Part shown: positions 35,962 through 40,729 of the stretch, in pieces
Layout: each line of letters starts with the position of its first letter
Position numbering within the stretch: the first letter of the stretch is position 1
Assembly (NCBI GenBank): GCA_024760905.1
Contig: CM045745.1
Location: forward strand, 3,952,782 to 4,016,781
From: Plotosus lineatus
Lineage: Eukaryota > Chordata > Actinopteri > Siluriformes > Plotosidae
Reading direction: 5' to 3'
DNA length: 64,000 nt
Position numbers and translations under genes: made by a program
The notes under the pieces: model-generated
The model's database searches: none
The model's input: the letters and a program-made list of their open reading frames with translations, nothing else
What the model was told of the DNA's origin: nothing

Positions 35962-38900
35962 AAAAGTTTTAGTTCATTTGTTCATTTCTTAGTCACAGCT
36001 GTGTTTTAAACATAGGGAAGTACAGTGTCAGGAAGGGGTTATGCCAAAGCTACATCATGCATGTGAAGTGTGTGCATGCATGAATATGCATTAGGTCGTT
36101 CATCGACAGCCGTGCCTGGTGATTTTACTTTTTCATGTGAAGAACATGACTCAAAGATGCATGCTAATCATCAGGATCTGAGTTAAGGAGGAGCTACTGT
36201 GAATGCTGCTAAACTGAAAAGTATTGAACAACAACTGAAAGAATAAGGAAAAAGAAACGCTGAAGTATGTGAATTTATTTTAAAAAGATCTTAAACTGCA
36301 GCTTTACTGACAGGTTCTGATGCTGATAGAGGCTGTAAGTTACCATTCATGGATTTGGGGGTTCAAAGCTCAGTAACATCAAGCTGTTACTGTTGGGCCC
36401 TTGAGTAAGGCTCTTAACCTTCAACTGTTCAGTTGTATAAATTAGATTATTTTTAAAAGACGTAAGTAGCTCTGGAAAAGGGCATCTTCCAAAAGAGTAG
36501 TGTTAGATGAGTCACTAATATGATCACTAAATTGTGACTTAGCCCGGCACTACTGAGCTATAATATTTTGGGACCAGCTCGAACATTTAATGGTAGTTGC
36601 TTCATTTCTGTAATGAGACTATTAAATCTCTCGGTACTTTTCTGACTATAGCTGGGAGCTAGTGGACTCGGGTCAGGAGAGCAAGTCTGGAGCAGAAGTG
36701 CAGTTTACAGACTGCTGGATGAGCATCAAGCTGTTTCTTGAGGAAACATCTTCTTTCAAACAGCAGAATCCAGGGAAGGTAAGGTCATGGCTCAGACCCA
36801 TTAGTGCATGTTTCTGTTATTCTGCAGGAAGACAGTATTTGAATGGTGCCTTTGTTTCCGGTTACAGTTTTGTCTGCTGGTATGCAGCTTGTGTTTTTTC
36901 CTGGCTGTATTGGGGAGTTGCATTCCTGGAATTTTTATTTCATATATTATAGGTAAGTACATCAGATGTACTCATGGATAACTGGAGTAGTGTGGTGGCA
37001 TGGTGGCGTAGCGGTTAGCACTTCTGCCTTTCATCAAGAACATCCCGGATTCAGGGCCTGTGTCTTTCGAGGGTTTCTGTGTGGAGTTCTCCTGCGCTTG
37101 TGTGGGTTTCCTCTGACAGTCTAAAGACGTGCACATTGGGCTAATTGGATCTTCTAAAGTTCCTCTGAGTGAGAATCTGAGTGTAAATGGGTGTGTGTGT
37201 CTGTCTTGCCCTGCAATGGGTTTGTGAGCAGTTCAAGGTGTAACCCCACCGTTGCCCGGAGCTGGTTGGAATTGGCTTCAGCCTTCCCATGAAATTAGGA
37301 AAGAAAGAAGTGGTTTGATAAATAAAATGAATGCAATTGCTTTAGTGTCGATGGTTTGTTTGATTCTTGTGATTTACTGCAAACATATCAAGTTGAACTG
37401 TATATTTAAACATTAATTTGACAGATAAGATATGGCTGGTGTTGTAAATCAGATTTCAACCTTTAAATTATGATGGCAACATGTGCTGTTCATCTATTTA
37501 CCTCAGTGATAGGCATTTTCCTGCGGCCTGTGGTGTCATCACAGGAGTTCTGGCAGTGGTTTGAGCCAGTTCTGCAGAAACTGAACTTTGGAGTGGGGCC
37601 CTTCCTGCAAAAGATTAAAGAGAATCATGGTAATCAAGTCTGTCACCACATGTAAACTTTGCACAACAGCTTTACATTAAATGGATTTGTTTGCTTACAA
37701 GACATTAAATAAATATTAAATCCAGTGCTACTTAATTTTTTTTTTAATTTTTACATTTTTAAATTTTTAAATTTTTAATGTTTTAATTTTTTAAATATTT
37801 ATTTAATATATCTCGCAAGCATCAGTGACTCCTGCAACGAACATGATGATATTACTAAACGTCACATCTTTTTTATTTTTTTTTTGTCAAGTGTGTGCCT
37901 TCTTCTGTTTTTTTTTTTTTTTTTTTTTTTTTAAACTTGATTTCAGATTTTTCCACTTTCTACAAATCCATGTTGCACTGCCATGTTATTACACATGCAC
38001 AAAGTCTTTCCTCCGGCCACAAAGGCTTATTAATGTTCCTGCAACTGTAATCAAACTCAGAACCAAAACAAGATGTAAAAACAAGTGAATAAAAGATACT
38101 AAGCCCATGAACTGATAAGGGAAGATAAAACACATGGGCTATTCGTGAGTGAAAGGAAGGAAATCTTAACACTGCTGAACACAGAAAGCCACGCCTAAAT
38201 CGTCTGCAGCACTCATTTACCAGAGTGAAGTACCCGTGCAACATCTCTGGGTCCTGCAAAATTCATACAGCGCACATGTGTAGTACTGTACATAAAACGA
38301 CCCACCACCGAAGCTCAGTCCACCTTCCATACGGGGTAAGAGACTGTGGTGCACATGCCATTAGATTTTTCCATTTAGGAAAACACTGATTTACTTTAAT
38401 ATAAATATTGTTCATGTTCACACGTTATGGCACCTAAGTCTGAGGAAAACACTCGAGATGTCCCTTTTCATTCAAATCACCAATAGAATGACAGAATTTG
38501 TCTTTTTTTTCTTAAATTCATGCTTTGAATTGATAGTAACGTATGCCTGCAGATGAGAAGTGTAATTCGTTATGTTTCCTTGATTCAGAGAAGCGATTGC
38601 TCCAGGCAGAGACTGAGAAAGAAAATATCGAAGCTGATCTGTCTACAATGTTCCCGAAGGTAAGCGAAACCTTTATTTGCTTTTCCTTTTGGATGTAAAA
38701 CAAGTGGGGAACTGATGCAAATGCTTTGTTTTAGCTGGACTCCACCGTGTGCAGGGAGATGTCTGTGTCAGACACAGAAGTCTCAGAAGTAACGTGGACT
38801 GATAACGGCACCTTCAACCTATCAGAGGGACACACGCCTCAGACAGAGAACTCAGAGGGTGAGATCCTTTCTGCTTCTTATATTGACTTGTATCAGTTTG

Positions 38901-40006
38901 CTCCCTGATTGGGTTCTGACACATTTTCACAGCCAGCGTTGTGCTAGCGTGCTGTTAAGGTTGCATACAATTTATTTTATAATGGTCCAGATAAACACCT
39001 AGCACGACTCCATTGTAACAATCTTTCCATTTTAATGATTAAACACCAATTTATTTCTGTAAAGAATCATGTTTTTGTCAACTGAAATACTTTTCTTGGC
39101 GCAGACAGTCTGTGACATTCTACGATCTATCATAACAGATGGCAGAATTAATGTTAGTGACTCACTTTAACTGCACGTGACTGGGATACGATGTCATGCA
39201 ATGCAATATGGCAACTACCATTGGAAAGTGGTAAACTTATTTTTGTGTTTGTTTTTTACTCCACCGTGAACCATCCATGCTTTTGGCTTCAGATATTTGC
39301 TCCTCGTATCAGAACTAGCCAGTGGGACTCACCATACTTCCTAAATAATTAAAATGTTAATGATGTATCCAGCACCAACAAAAGCATTTCATGCAGAAGC
39401 ACTTTAGTGTGTAATATTTATTTAAATGAGGGAACTTCTACATATAGTGGGAGGACATTACTGCCGCGTAGGTGGTTTGTCATCCATTAGTACATCCATT
39501 ATCTATTAACCTACAATGAAATGTGAAGGTGAGGCCCATGGTAGAACTGGTACTGTATGTTTCTTCTTTCTTCTGATTTAGATTTAGATCATCGCAGTGA
39601 GGAAGAGGTTTTCTCCAGAGGCCTTACTGATTTTCCTTCACTAGATAATGGCACAGGGACAAATGGGGATGATGAGGACCTGAGCATCGGCCTGCCCACA
39701 TTGTTCATCCCCCAGCACAGAGAGGCTCGAGGGACAGGTGTGGGGGACGATGCTGTAGTCACTCAAGCATTGGGACTTCTACAGAAGACGGCCGAGAATG
39801 TCATCACCGCCACGGTCACTGCTGCCATACAAGAGCGTCTGGAGTCAGCCGTTGATGACAATACAGACAGTGAGGCTGAGGATTTCGAGCTGCTGGACCA
39901 GTCTGAGCTTGAACTGGAGGGTGAACTCGGAATGGAAAGAGCAAGTGGTGAGCCCAACGATGCCAAAAATACTGGTTTTTTCTCCAAACTTCTTGGGCAC
40001 CAGTAA
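3403..40006 (+). CDS. retreg1: Reticulophagy regulator 1 (FAM134B), nine coding exons
   Basis: Joined exons give 414 codons plus stop. RETREG1 is an ER-membrane receptor for selective autophagy: its reticulon homology domain bends ER sheets and a C-terminal LIR binds LC3/GABARAP. The first hairpin spans about residues 37-80 (exons 1-2) and the second about 140-180 (exons 5-6, opening FCLLVCS after the conserved NPGK). [20 protein letters not shown] block follows in exon 8. An acidic stretch leads to the LIR DFELLD at about 374-379, and the C-terminus is [10 protein letters not shown]. The FNLSEG block, a VITA-VTAAI helix before the LIR and the GF-S-LLG end fit RETREG1 better than RETREG2 or RETREG3. 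All splice phases agree. The N-terminal tail is shorter than in mammals. Intron 3 is about 31.9 kb. Confidence 0.93.
3555..4282 (+). other. retreg1 intron 1
   Basis: GTGAGA donor and CCCCCAG acceptor. Contains poly(T) and poly(A)-rich runs; no other feature recognised. Confidence 0.8.
4283..4389 (+). CDS. retreg1: retreg1 coding exon 2
   Basis: Encodes [15 protein letters not shown] followed by a Leu-rich membrane segment and a DTVPFRPR end. It lies between CAG and GTGTGG and is 107 nt long, phase 2 to phase 1. It completes the first membrane hairpin. Confidence 0.88.
4767..4797 (+). CDS. retreg1: retreg1 micro-exon 3 (31 nt)
   Basis: Bounded by CTCTTAG and GTAGGT. In phase it encodes SSLWRSMTG between exon 2 and the SWELVDS of exon 4. 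The LWRS-x-x-x-SWE pattern is what RETREG1 has at this point, and the phases (1 in, 2 out) fit exactly. It is too short to appear as an ORF. Confidence 0.85.
5936..6200 (-). pseudogene. Rex1/L2-like LINE endonuclease start, broken
   Basis: The minus strand encodes [16 protein letters not shown], and in another frame [20 protein letters not shown]. Together these are the first motifs of the APE-type endonuclease of Rex1/L2-like LINEs (N-x-x-SLRNK-x-x-E and xETWL). At least one frameshift separates them and the rest of the endonuclease is missing. It is inactive debris. Confidence 0.6.
6217..6645 (-). repeat. Two tandem units of about 210-220 bp (LINE 5' UTR-like)
   Basis: Units at 6217-6436 and 6437-6645 both begin 'tctgagaactccgcc' and share 'aagatagaagttgttgcgtgctta' and 'ctgtagtagggtcgaccgatcata'. 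They sit just upstream (minus-strand sense) of the endonuclease start, as promoter monomers do in some LINEs. Confidence 0.65.
7178..8490 (-). mobile_element. Rex1-like LINE, internally deleted
   Basis: The minus strand carries the endonuclease end and linker (8480 to 7987, opening [15 protein letters not shown]) and the start of the reverse transcriptase (7761 to 7590, with [11 protein letters not shown]). It then jumps into a 3' UTR without the RT palm, and ends in a short (AAGAT)-type tail at 7178-7195. The SDHN endonuclease motif and the [10 protein letters not shown] motif are typical of Rex1/Babar LINEs. The G-rich tract at 7840-7935 may mark further rearrangement. Confidence 0.75.
7987..8480 (-). 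pseudogene. Rex1-like endonuclease C-terminus and linker
   Basis: About 160 residues follow the SDHN motif: [19 protein letters not shown], then [34 protein letters not shown] and a basic [18 protein letters not shown] stretch. SDH is the catalytic end of the APE-like endonuclease; the remainder links to the reverse transcriptase. The frame is open but isolated from both the endonuclease start and the RT palm, so no functional protein is expected. Confidence 0.72.
8535..8860 (+). repeat. SINE-B copy
   Basis: A decayed tRNA-like head ('ccacccctcaacaagaagattcgattccc') is followed by the family body ('tgactggctgttctaaattga', 'ggctctgtgatggtctggcaaactgttt', 'gataggcatcagcctcccc'). Confidence 0.7.
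8888..9608. mobile_element. TA-flanked MITE (721 bp)
   Basis: TA duplications (8886-8887, 9609-9610) flank inverted ends: CAGTGGTACCACACCTTACG at the left, and CAGTGGTACCTCACCTTACG in reverse complement at the right. No transposase ORF is present. TA duplication and a CAGT start suggest the Tc1/mariner superfamily (pogo/Tigger-like). Confidence 0.8.
9911..10190. repeat. (TG)n microsatellite, about 280 bp
   Basis: Long TG/CA tract with TATG and TGCG variants. All overlapping open frames are dipeptide repeats and are artefacts. Confidence 0.97.
10705..10995 (-). repeat. Hybrid SINE (SINE-A head, SINE-B tail), old
   Basis: In reverse orientation it has a tRNA-like head near 10990 and the SINE-A middle ('acatgcttctcaccacagacagtgagagacatgg', 'gaaacacgctga'). 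It then continues into the SINE-B 3' body ('gcagagtacacactgaacagctcaccag') instead of the RTE-like tail. The same hybrid occurs at 20509-20832, 60680-60925 and 61757-62100. Confidence 0.75.
11483..11530. repeat. (GT)n microsatellite
   Basis: About 48 bp of pure GT directly abutting the 3' end of the I-clade LINE fragment. Confidence 0.95.
12044..12626 (+). mobile_element. RTE LINE, 5'-truncated copy
   Basis: Encodes the C-terminal region of the RTE polyprotein (...[14 protein letters not shown] to the end CCGDP) and ends with GAAAAGAAGAAGAAG, the family's GAA-type tail. An exact 15-bp duplication ATACTTCTTTGACAT flanks it (12029-12043 and 12627-12641), which proves a retrotransposition into the I-clade LINE. 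It lies in the opposite orientation to the RTE copy at 13488. Confidence 0.88.
13524..15008 (-). pseudogene. RTE reverse transcriptase and C-terminal domain
   Basis: A 494-residue open frame. RT motifs in order: [11 protein letters not shown] near 68, [10 protein letters not shown] near 87, [18 protein letters not shown] near 121-138, [11 protein letters not shown] near 156, [14 protein letters not shown] near 213-226, and catalytic FADDI near 242-246. The C-terminal third ends in the family signature ([30 protein letters not shown] and CGDP). The protein copies element RNA at the nicked target. The palm is intact, but the upstream endonuclease is out of frame, so this copy is unlikely to be autonomous. 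Confidence 0.88.
15014..15628 (-). pseudogene. RTE linker between endonuclease and RT
   Basis: Charged, helix-rich region of 204 residues with [35 protein letters not shown] and [10 protein letters not shown]. It is in frame with the downstream half of the endonuclease, apart from a stop codon, and out of frame with the RT. No enzymatic motif is recognised; it is a conserved spacer in RTE proteins. Confidence 0.75.
15668..16340 (-). pseudogene. RTE APE-type endonuclease, frameshifted
   Basis: First part (16340-15936): [20 protein letters not shown], then [12 protein letters not shown] with the catalytic Glu, and [10 protein letters not shown]. Second part (15931-15668): GADFNGHVG with the catalytic Asp/Asn pair, and [18 protein letters not shown] near the end, where the family has its final catalytic residues. 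The APE fold nicks target DNA to prime reverse transcription. A frameshift at about 15935 splits the domain; the copy at 49468-50148 has a different length at the same point. Confidence 0.85.
16797..17702. repeat. Compound (GT)n/(GA)n microsatellite, about 0.9 kb
   Basis: Alternating blocks of GTGTGT and GAGAGA, with repeated higher-order phrases such as 'gtgagtgtctgtgtatgagtgtgtgttgtgtgtgtgagtgagagag' (near 17290 and 17460). Strongly purine/GT-asymmetric. It carries no real coding sequence. Confidence 0.95.
17703..18180. other. Intronic, nothing recognised
   Basis: No coding, RNA or repeat signature that I can name. Confidence 0.4.
18187..18670 (+). repeat. SINE-B, one head fragment and one full copy
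   Basis: A head-only fragment (18187-18290: 'ttcaccttataacaagaaggtcctgg') precedes a full copy (about 18375-18670) with 'gtggttagcacgtccacctcacagcaagaagg', 'tgtggagtttgcatgtt', 'tttcctcccacagtccaaagacatgtac' and 'aataggcatcagtctcc'. Confidence 0.78.
18671..19910. other. Intronic, nothing recognised
   Basis: Unremarkable intron sequence. Short open frames here have no motif and no splice support. Confidence 0.4.
19920..20250. repeat. Decayed SINE-like repeats and (GT)n
   Basis: A SINE-B remnant ('gggttgcagggaggctgtgaatatctcagcc', about 19950-20070) is followed by a second repeat ('ggctgaagtgcccttgagcaaggcacctaacccc...gtggcagcccactgctctg') ending in a short GT run. Confidence 0.5.
20385..20508 (+). 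repeat. Old SINE-A head, interrupted
   Basis: Decayed tRNA-like head ('ggggcagtgattgtctggtaataggatgccgg') and SINE-A middle up to 'gctaactctgtggtcagt', where the hybrid SINE at 20509 inserted. Confidence 0.65.
20509..20832 (-). repeat. Hybrid SINE (SINE-A head, SINE-B tail), intact
   Basis: The exact 12-bp duplication TCTGTGGTCAGT flanks it (20497-20508 and 20833-20844). In minus-strand order: tRNA-like head with B box GGTTCGAGTCC, SINE-A middle to 'gtcagtgtgtttcc', then the SINE-B tail (cgatggcctggcgagctgtc / cagggtgtactctgcc) to the 3' end. Confidence 0.85.
21320..21525 (-). repeat. SINE-B remnant
   Basis: Contains 'cacatctagaagcaatttagagcagccagttg', 'catgtctttggactatgagagg' and 'agggagaacattcatactccacaca', the SINE-B body in reverse orientation. 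Confidence 0.65.
21591..22034. mobile_element. Mariner/pogo-like MITE (444 bp)
   Basis: TA duplications (21589-21590, 22035-22036) flank ends CAGTGATCTCTCGCTACTTT and, in reverse complement, CAGGGATCCCTCACTTTCCG. The interior ('ggttaaggaaaatgccgcaaaacaaggccaattatg') is the reverse complement of 6945-6985 in the larger relative at 5225-7089. Confidence 0.75.
22330..23090 (+). pseudogene. L2-like LINE reverse transcriptase C-terminus, split by a SINE
   Basis: Two pieces (22330-22407 and 22774-23090) encode consecutive RT thumb motifs: [16 protein letters not shown] before the SINE, then [35 protein letters not shown] and [17 protein letters not shown] after it. This is the usual C-terminal order in L2/CR1-like fish LINEs. 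The exact duplication TCATTTGAAGCTCAT (22408-22422, 22759-22773) shows that the SINE is the later arrival. The catalytic YADD part is missing and later codons contain stops. Confidence 0.8.
22423..22758 (-). repeat. SINE-A inside an L2 LINE
   Basis: Full SINE-A with the tRNA-like head at the right ('gggactcgaacccccaacc') and the RTE-like tail at the left. A 15-bp exact target duplication flanks it. Confidence 0.88.
23189..23626 (-). mobile_element. 3' LTR of Ty3/gypsy chromovirus (438 bp)
   Basis: Begins TGTTAC and ends ATAACA, so it has short inverted TGTTA/TAACA termini. On its internal side is an 18-20 bp run of C (poly-purine tract in minus sense, about 23631-23648), the second-strand primer site of a minus-strand element. 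The 5' LTR was not found; the element is truncated on the right near 34310. Confidence 0.75.
23640..24656 (-). pseudogene. Chromovirus integrase C-terminal half with chromodomain
   Basis: On the minus strand: [18 protein letters not shown] with the second catalytic Asp, [14 protein letters not shown] with the catalytic Glu, a linker ending [12 protein letters not shown], and near 23700-23830 a chromodomain-like [15 protein letters not shown] / [17 protein letters not shown]. The chromodomain marks the chromovirus branch of Ty3/gypsy and guides integration to chromatin. Several frames and stops are involved, so it is dead. Its upstream half resumes at 32811, beyond the endogenous retrovirus. 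Confidence 0.82.
24657..25317 (-). repeat. ERV 3' LTR
   Basis: Reads TG...CA. On the minus strand it has about six direct repeats of a unit near 29 bp in U3 (25135-25300), a TATA box TATAAATA at 24831-24838 and a polyadenylation signal AATAAA at 24780-24785, placed as expected for U3-R-U5. Confidence 0.9.
25332..25904 (-). CDS. Orphan ORF (190 aa) in the env position, function unknown
   Basis: Lies between the integrase stop and the 3' LTR, where a retrovirus would carry env or an accessory gene. The frame is open for nearly the whole gap. One hydrophobic Cys-rich segment (near residues 48-68, [18 protein letters not shown]) could span a membrane, and a partial internal duplication is visible ([13 protein letters not shown] and [13 protein letters not shown]). 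There is no furin site, no CX6CC or CKS17-like motif and no signal peptide at the start, so it is not a recognisable envelope. It may be a chance frame in a decayed region. Confidence 0.3.
   Translation of the reverse strand: MYIPQHGTITPLTKMRGVADQLRRKVQTMAGNSPTLSACLPVFNHACSVCMCLLLVCVFGPCIFRCLMTRIWVLASSFSEPDVPACPPPLSMTVDRECIVWIHPAMTTDPRIVVCVCNAWIHPGREGYRSPECVGRMAMGPACPSSTSLGATTAWFLPLRCPTFHTKKKPPLECHKKERDPCATEFIPIS
25988..27691 (-). pseudogene. ERV pol: RNase H C-terminal part and integrase
   Basis: Open frame of 567 residues. RNase H residues: [18 protein letters not shown] and NSLADRTAK. Integrase: zinc-binding HGPTH and CLIC, then catalytic WQIDFTHM (Asp), [10 protein letters not shown] (Asp) and GIVERTNR (Glu), followed by a basic C-terminal part ending near [12 protein letters not shown]. 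It integrates viral DNA and degrades the RNA of the hybrid. The integrase domain looks intact, but it is out of frame with the upstream RNase H start, so the polyprotein is broken at about 27690. Confidence 0.88.
27690..28175 (-). pseudogene. ERV pol: RT connection and RNase H start, shifted frame
   Basis: Carries [20 protein letters not shown] and [13 protein letters not shown] of the RT connection, and LSLFVDGSC with the first RNase H Asp. It continues the RT frame after a shift near 28120, inside a run of C residues (28118-28124) where an indel or a base-calling error would be easy. A second shift near 27690 leads to the integrase frame. Confidence 0.78.
27958..29697 (-). pseudogene. ERV pol: protease and reverse transcriptase
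   Basis: Begins directly after the gag TAG and stays in the same frame. Protease: LFVIDSGAT active site and [10 protein letters not shown] near its end. [30 protein letters not shown] (where the family has a DLxDAFF-type motif, so the second Asp is changed), [12 protein letters not shown] and SYADDILV with both catalytic Asp. The Cys-Ser in place of the usual Asp-Ala may impair the RT. The frame is lost near 28120. Confidence 0.86.
29698..30170 (-). pseudogene. ERV gag: capsid end and nucleocapsid, ending at a single TAG
   Basis: Includes a basic linker and one zinc knuckle [14 protein letters not shown] (CCHC), which packages the RNA genome, and ends PYPREHE followed by TAG (29698-29700). 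The next codon starts the pol frame, which is the gammaretrovirus arrangement in which about one ribosome in twenty reads through. Upstream the frame is cut by a TAA near 30175 and a frameshift near 30255, which separate it from the rest of gag. Confidence 0.85.
30200..31357 (-). pseudogene. ERV gag: matrix, p12-like and capsid
   Basis: Starts MGNSDPKP, so Gly2 fits N-myristoylation for membrane targeting. A Pro-rich middle carries the late-domain motif PPPY (within [11 protein letters not shown]), which recruits NEDD4-type ligases for budding, followed by acidic and Pro-rich p12-like sequence. The capsid part begins near [17 protein letters not shown]. The last dozen or so residues look frameshifted. 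The order MA, PPPY region, CA, then NC is gamma-like. Confidence 0.85.
31486..32017 (-). repeat. 19 x 28-bp tandem array in the ERV leader
   Basis: Strictly periodic units start at 31486 and every 28 bp to 31990. Each reads 'agttatagcaactgaggat' followed by 'aaccgtccc', with few substitutions (caacc for caact, cgcc or atcc for gtcc). There are no spacers. It lies between the primer site and the gag start, so it would be in the genomic RNA leader and gag 5' UTR. In RNA sense each unit contains AGTTGCTATAACT, a possible 4-bp stem. Confidence 0.95.
32124..32141 (-). promoter_or_regulatory. ERV primer-binding site, tRNA-Trp
   Basis: On the minus strand TGGTGACCCCGACGTGAT lies 3 nt after the 5' LTR. 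It is complementary to the last 18 nt of tRNA-Trp including CCA, the same primer used by avian alpharetroviruses and assumed for the W group of class I ERVs. Confidence 0.9.
32145..32805 (-). repeat. ERV 5' LTR
   Basis: 661 bp, the same length as the 3' LTR. TATA at 32309-32316 and AATAAA at 32268-32273 on the minus strand. Direct repeats in U3 lie at about 32615-32790. Differences from the other LTR are scattered single bases and 1-2 base indels. Confidence 0.9.
32811..34310 (-). pseudogene. Chromovirus pol: RT, RNase H and integrase N-terminal half
   Basis: Continues the gypsy element across the ERV; the integrase reading [14 protein letters not shown] is restored when the ERV and one ATTAT are removed. 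Moving right (upstream) there are decayed RNase H ([16 protein letters not shown] near 33500), RT (NDVLGDLR and [19 protein letters not shown] near 33690-34050) and a [12 protein letters not shown] motif of the RT start. Many stops and shifts. Gag, protease and the 5' LTR are missing beyond about 34310. Confidence 0.8.
34407..34602. repeat. 74-bp inverted repeat hairpin
   Basis: Arms 34407-34480 and 34529-34602 are complementary at all but about 8-9 positions, with a 48-bp loop. They share 'gcaagttcacttgcttgtgc' and 'cttatccagacttcca'. It lies just upstream of the zinc-finger-like ORF and resembles decayed sequence at 46600-46760, so it is probably part of a DNA transposon. Confidence 0.85.
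34696..35049 (+). CDS. Small zinc-finger-like ORF (117 aa), DNA-element derived
   Basis: The likely start is [16 protein letters not shown] (34738), giving about 103 residues. A mixed-charge N-terminus is followed by [22 protein letters not shown]. The C-x2-C then INYGSRG...AL pattern is seen at the N-terminus of some hAT-like transposases and of fish hypothetical proteins, where two His complete the zinc site. Here the first His position is Asp (ADRQAHSE), so zinc binding may be lost. No catalytic part follows. It may be the first exon of a transposase or a remnant. Confidence 0.4.
   Translation: MTQLNANLQRIVFKMVRTLMKEEESRVSEIDKAKFKCDCLEKIVKFGVKIGKQTQNVSEPLASFIKKSDITSKVLCVHCNDLINYGSRGCIALMADRQAHSEGITKYLCRLDCVKSH
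35050..36390. other. Intronic, (CA)n only
   Basis: Contains a pure (CA)n of about 52 bp at 35905-35957. No exon or alternative promoter for retreg1 could be identified. Confidence 0.45.
36652..36778 (+). CDS. retreg1: retreg1 coding exon 4
   Basis: Acceptor ACTATAG, donor AAG|GTAAGG. Encodes [10 protein letters not shown], then [16 protein letters not shown] and QQNPGK, the amphipathic linker of the reticulon homology domain. It enters in phase 2 and leaves in phase 0. Confidence 0.93.
36868..36952 (+). CDS. retreg1: retreg1 coding exon 5
   Basis: Acceptor GTTACAG, donor ATAG|GTAAGT. Encodes [20 protein letters not shown] and GIFISYII, the first leg of the second membrane hairpin. A different frame across this exon gives a longer but wrong open frame. 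Confidence 0.93.
36991..37310 (+). repeat. SINE-B copy in retreg1 intron 5
   Basis: Head 'tggtggcgtagcggttagcacttctgcc', body 'gtgtggagttctcctgcgcttgtgtggg', tail 'ggaattggcttcagccttcccatgaaat'. Confidence 0.78.
37507..37629 (+). CDS. retreg1: retreg1 coding exon 6
   Basis: Acceptor ACCTCAG, donor CATG|GTAATC. Encodes [19 protein letters not shown], then [17 protein letters not shown], the second leg of the hairpin and the following amphipathic helix. Phase 1 to phase 1. Confidence 0.93.
37630..38588 (+). other. retreg1 intron 6
   Basis: AT-rich with several poly(T) runs (notably 37907-37932). Nothing else recognised. Confidence 0.75.
38589..38659 (+). CDS. retreg1: retreg1 coding exon 7
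   Basis: Acceptor GATTCAG, donor AAG|GTAAGC. Encodes [20 protein letters not shown] followed by MFPK, a charged helix after the reticulon domain. The next intron is only 75 bp. Confidence 0.92.
38735..38858 (+). CDS. retreg1: retreg1 coding exon 8
   Basis: Acceptor GTTTTAG, donor GAGG|GTGAGA. Encodes [19 protein letters not shown], then [14 protein letters not shown]. This Ser/Thr-rich acidic block is one of the most conserved RETREG1 segments. Confidence 0.94.
39582..40006 (+). CDS. retreg1: retreg1 terminal coding exon 9 with LIR
   Basis: Acceptor GATTTAG; encodes 140 residues to TAA at 40004-40006. Begins [20 protein letters not shown], has a predicted helix [17 protein letters not shown], then an acidic stretch and LIR core FELL (DFELLD), and ends [10 protein letters not shown]. 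Confidence 0.95.
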
Positions 40007-40102
40007 TGACATCTTCTTTGCAGTGGGGTGAAATGGTATCTAGAAAACTGCGGAAGGTCCAGATTATTGTTGGTATTCCATTTTTTATATTAAAATGTTT
40101 CA

Positions 40103-40108
40103 ATTAAA
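40103..40108 (+). terminator. Likely retreg1 polyadenylation signal ATTAAA
   Basis: ATTAAA lies about 100 bp after the stop codon, in AT-rich sequence. It is the nearest hexamer; a longer 3' UTR cannot be excluded. Confidence 0.5.
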
Positions 40109-40404
40109 TCACGTTGAGGTAAATGCCAAATCCATAGAGGAATGATGCTTCTTGTGGGAATGAAGGTTTTCACTTTTTTAATTATATATCTTCTTTATTC
40201 ACATTAAAATGGTTTCAGAGCAGGTTTGCGTTTATAAGAGTTTCTATACAACTTTTATTTGTTTGTTTGGATATGTGACCCAAAATTTTTGTTTGTGTTT
40301 ATGCCTACATTTCGCCAAGAATGATGCTACAATCCATTAAACCACATTTAACTCAAACTAAATCAATACCTTATTCCAATTTGTGTCCACATTTTGTACT
40401 GTGC

Positions 40405-40720
40405 AAACATTCATTTCCTGAACTGCTTAATCTTAATTAGAGTCGCTGGGAGGCTGGCGCCCATCTCGGCCGACTCCAGGCAAGGGCGGAGTACACCCTG
40501 GCCATCGCAGTGTCGACACTCGCATAACCTCACACTCACACCTGGGGGTGATTTGGAACAGCCAGTGAAGCTACTGTGCATGTTTTTGGACTGTTGGAGG
40601 AAACTCACACAGGCACAGAGAGAACATGCAAACTCCGCACAGAAACGCCCAAGCTGGGAATCAAACCCAGGACCTTTTTTTTTGCTGTGAGGCTAATCAC
40701 TACACCACTGTGCTGCCTGT
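40405..40720 (-). repeat. SINE-B copy
   Basis: Tail at left ('gaactgcttaatcttaattagagtcgctggg', 'gcggagtacaccctgg'), body ('gtttttggactgttggaggaaac'), tRNA-like head at right ('ctgtgaggctaatcactacaccactgtgctgcc'). Confidence 0.85.
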
Positions 40721-40729
40721 ACAAACAGT

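Larger units (their letters stand above)
4798..36651 (+). other. retreg1 intron 3, about 31.9 kb, filled with transposable elements
   Basis: Runs from the GTAGGT donor after exon 3 to the ACTATAG acceptor before exon 4. No host coding exon was recognised inside. Its size comes largely from nested insertions (LINEs, SINEs, DNA elements, a chromovirus and an endogenous retrovirus). In mammals a shorter RETREG1 isoform starts from an alternative first exon in this intron. I looked for an equivalent upstream of exon 4 and could not identify one. Confidence 0.8.

Noticed and set aside
36060..36113. Possible alternative first exon of retreg1 (ATGCCAAAG...)
   Set aside because: The nearest GT donor does not give the phase needed to join exon 4, and the peptide does not resemble the known short-isoform start.
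36662..36952. 96-aa continuous frame over retreg1 exons 4-5
   Set aside because: It reads through intron 4. The spliced frame (exon 4 to exon 5 in FCLLVCS phase) gives the conserved RETREG1 sequence instead.
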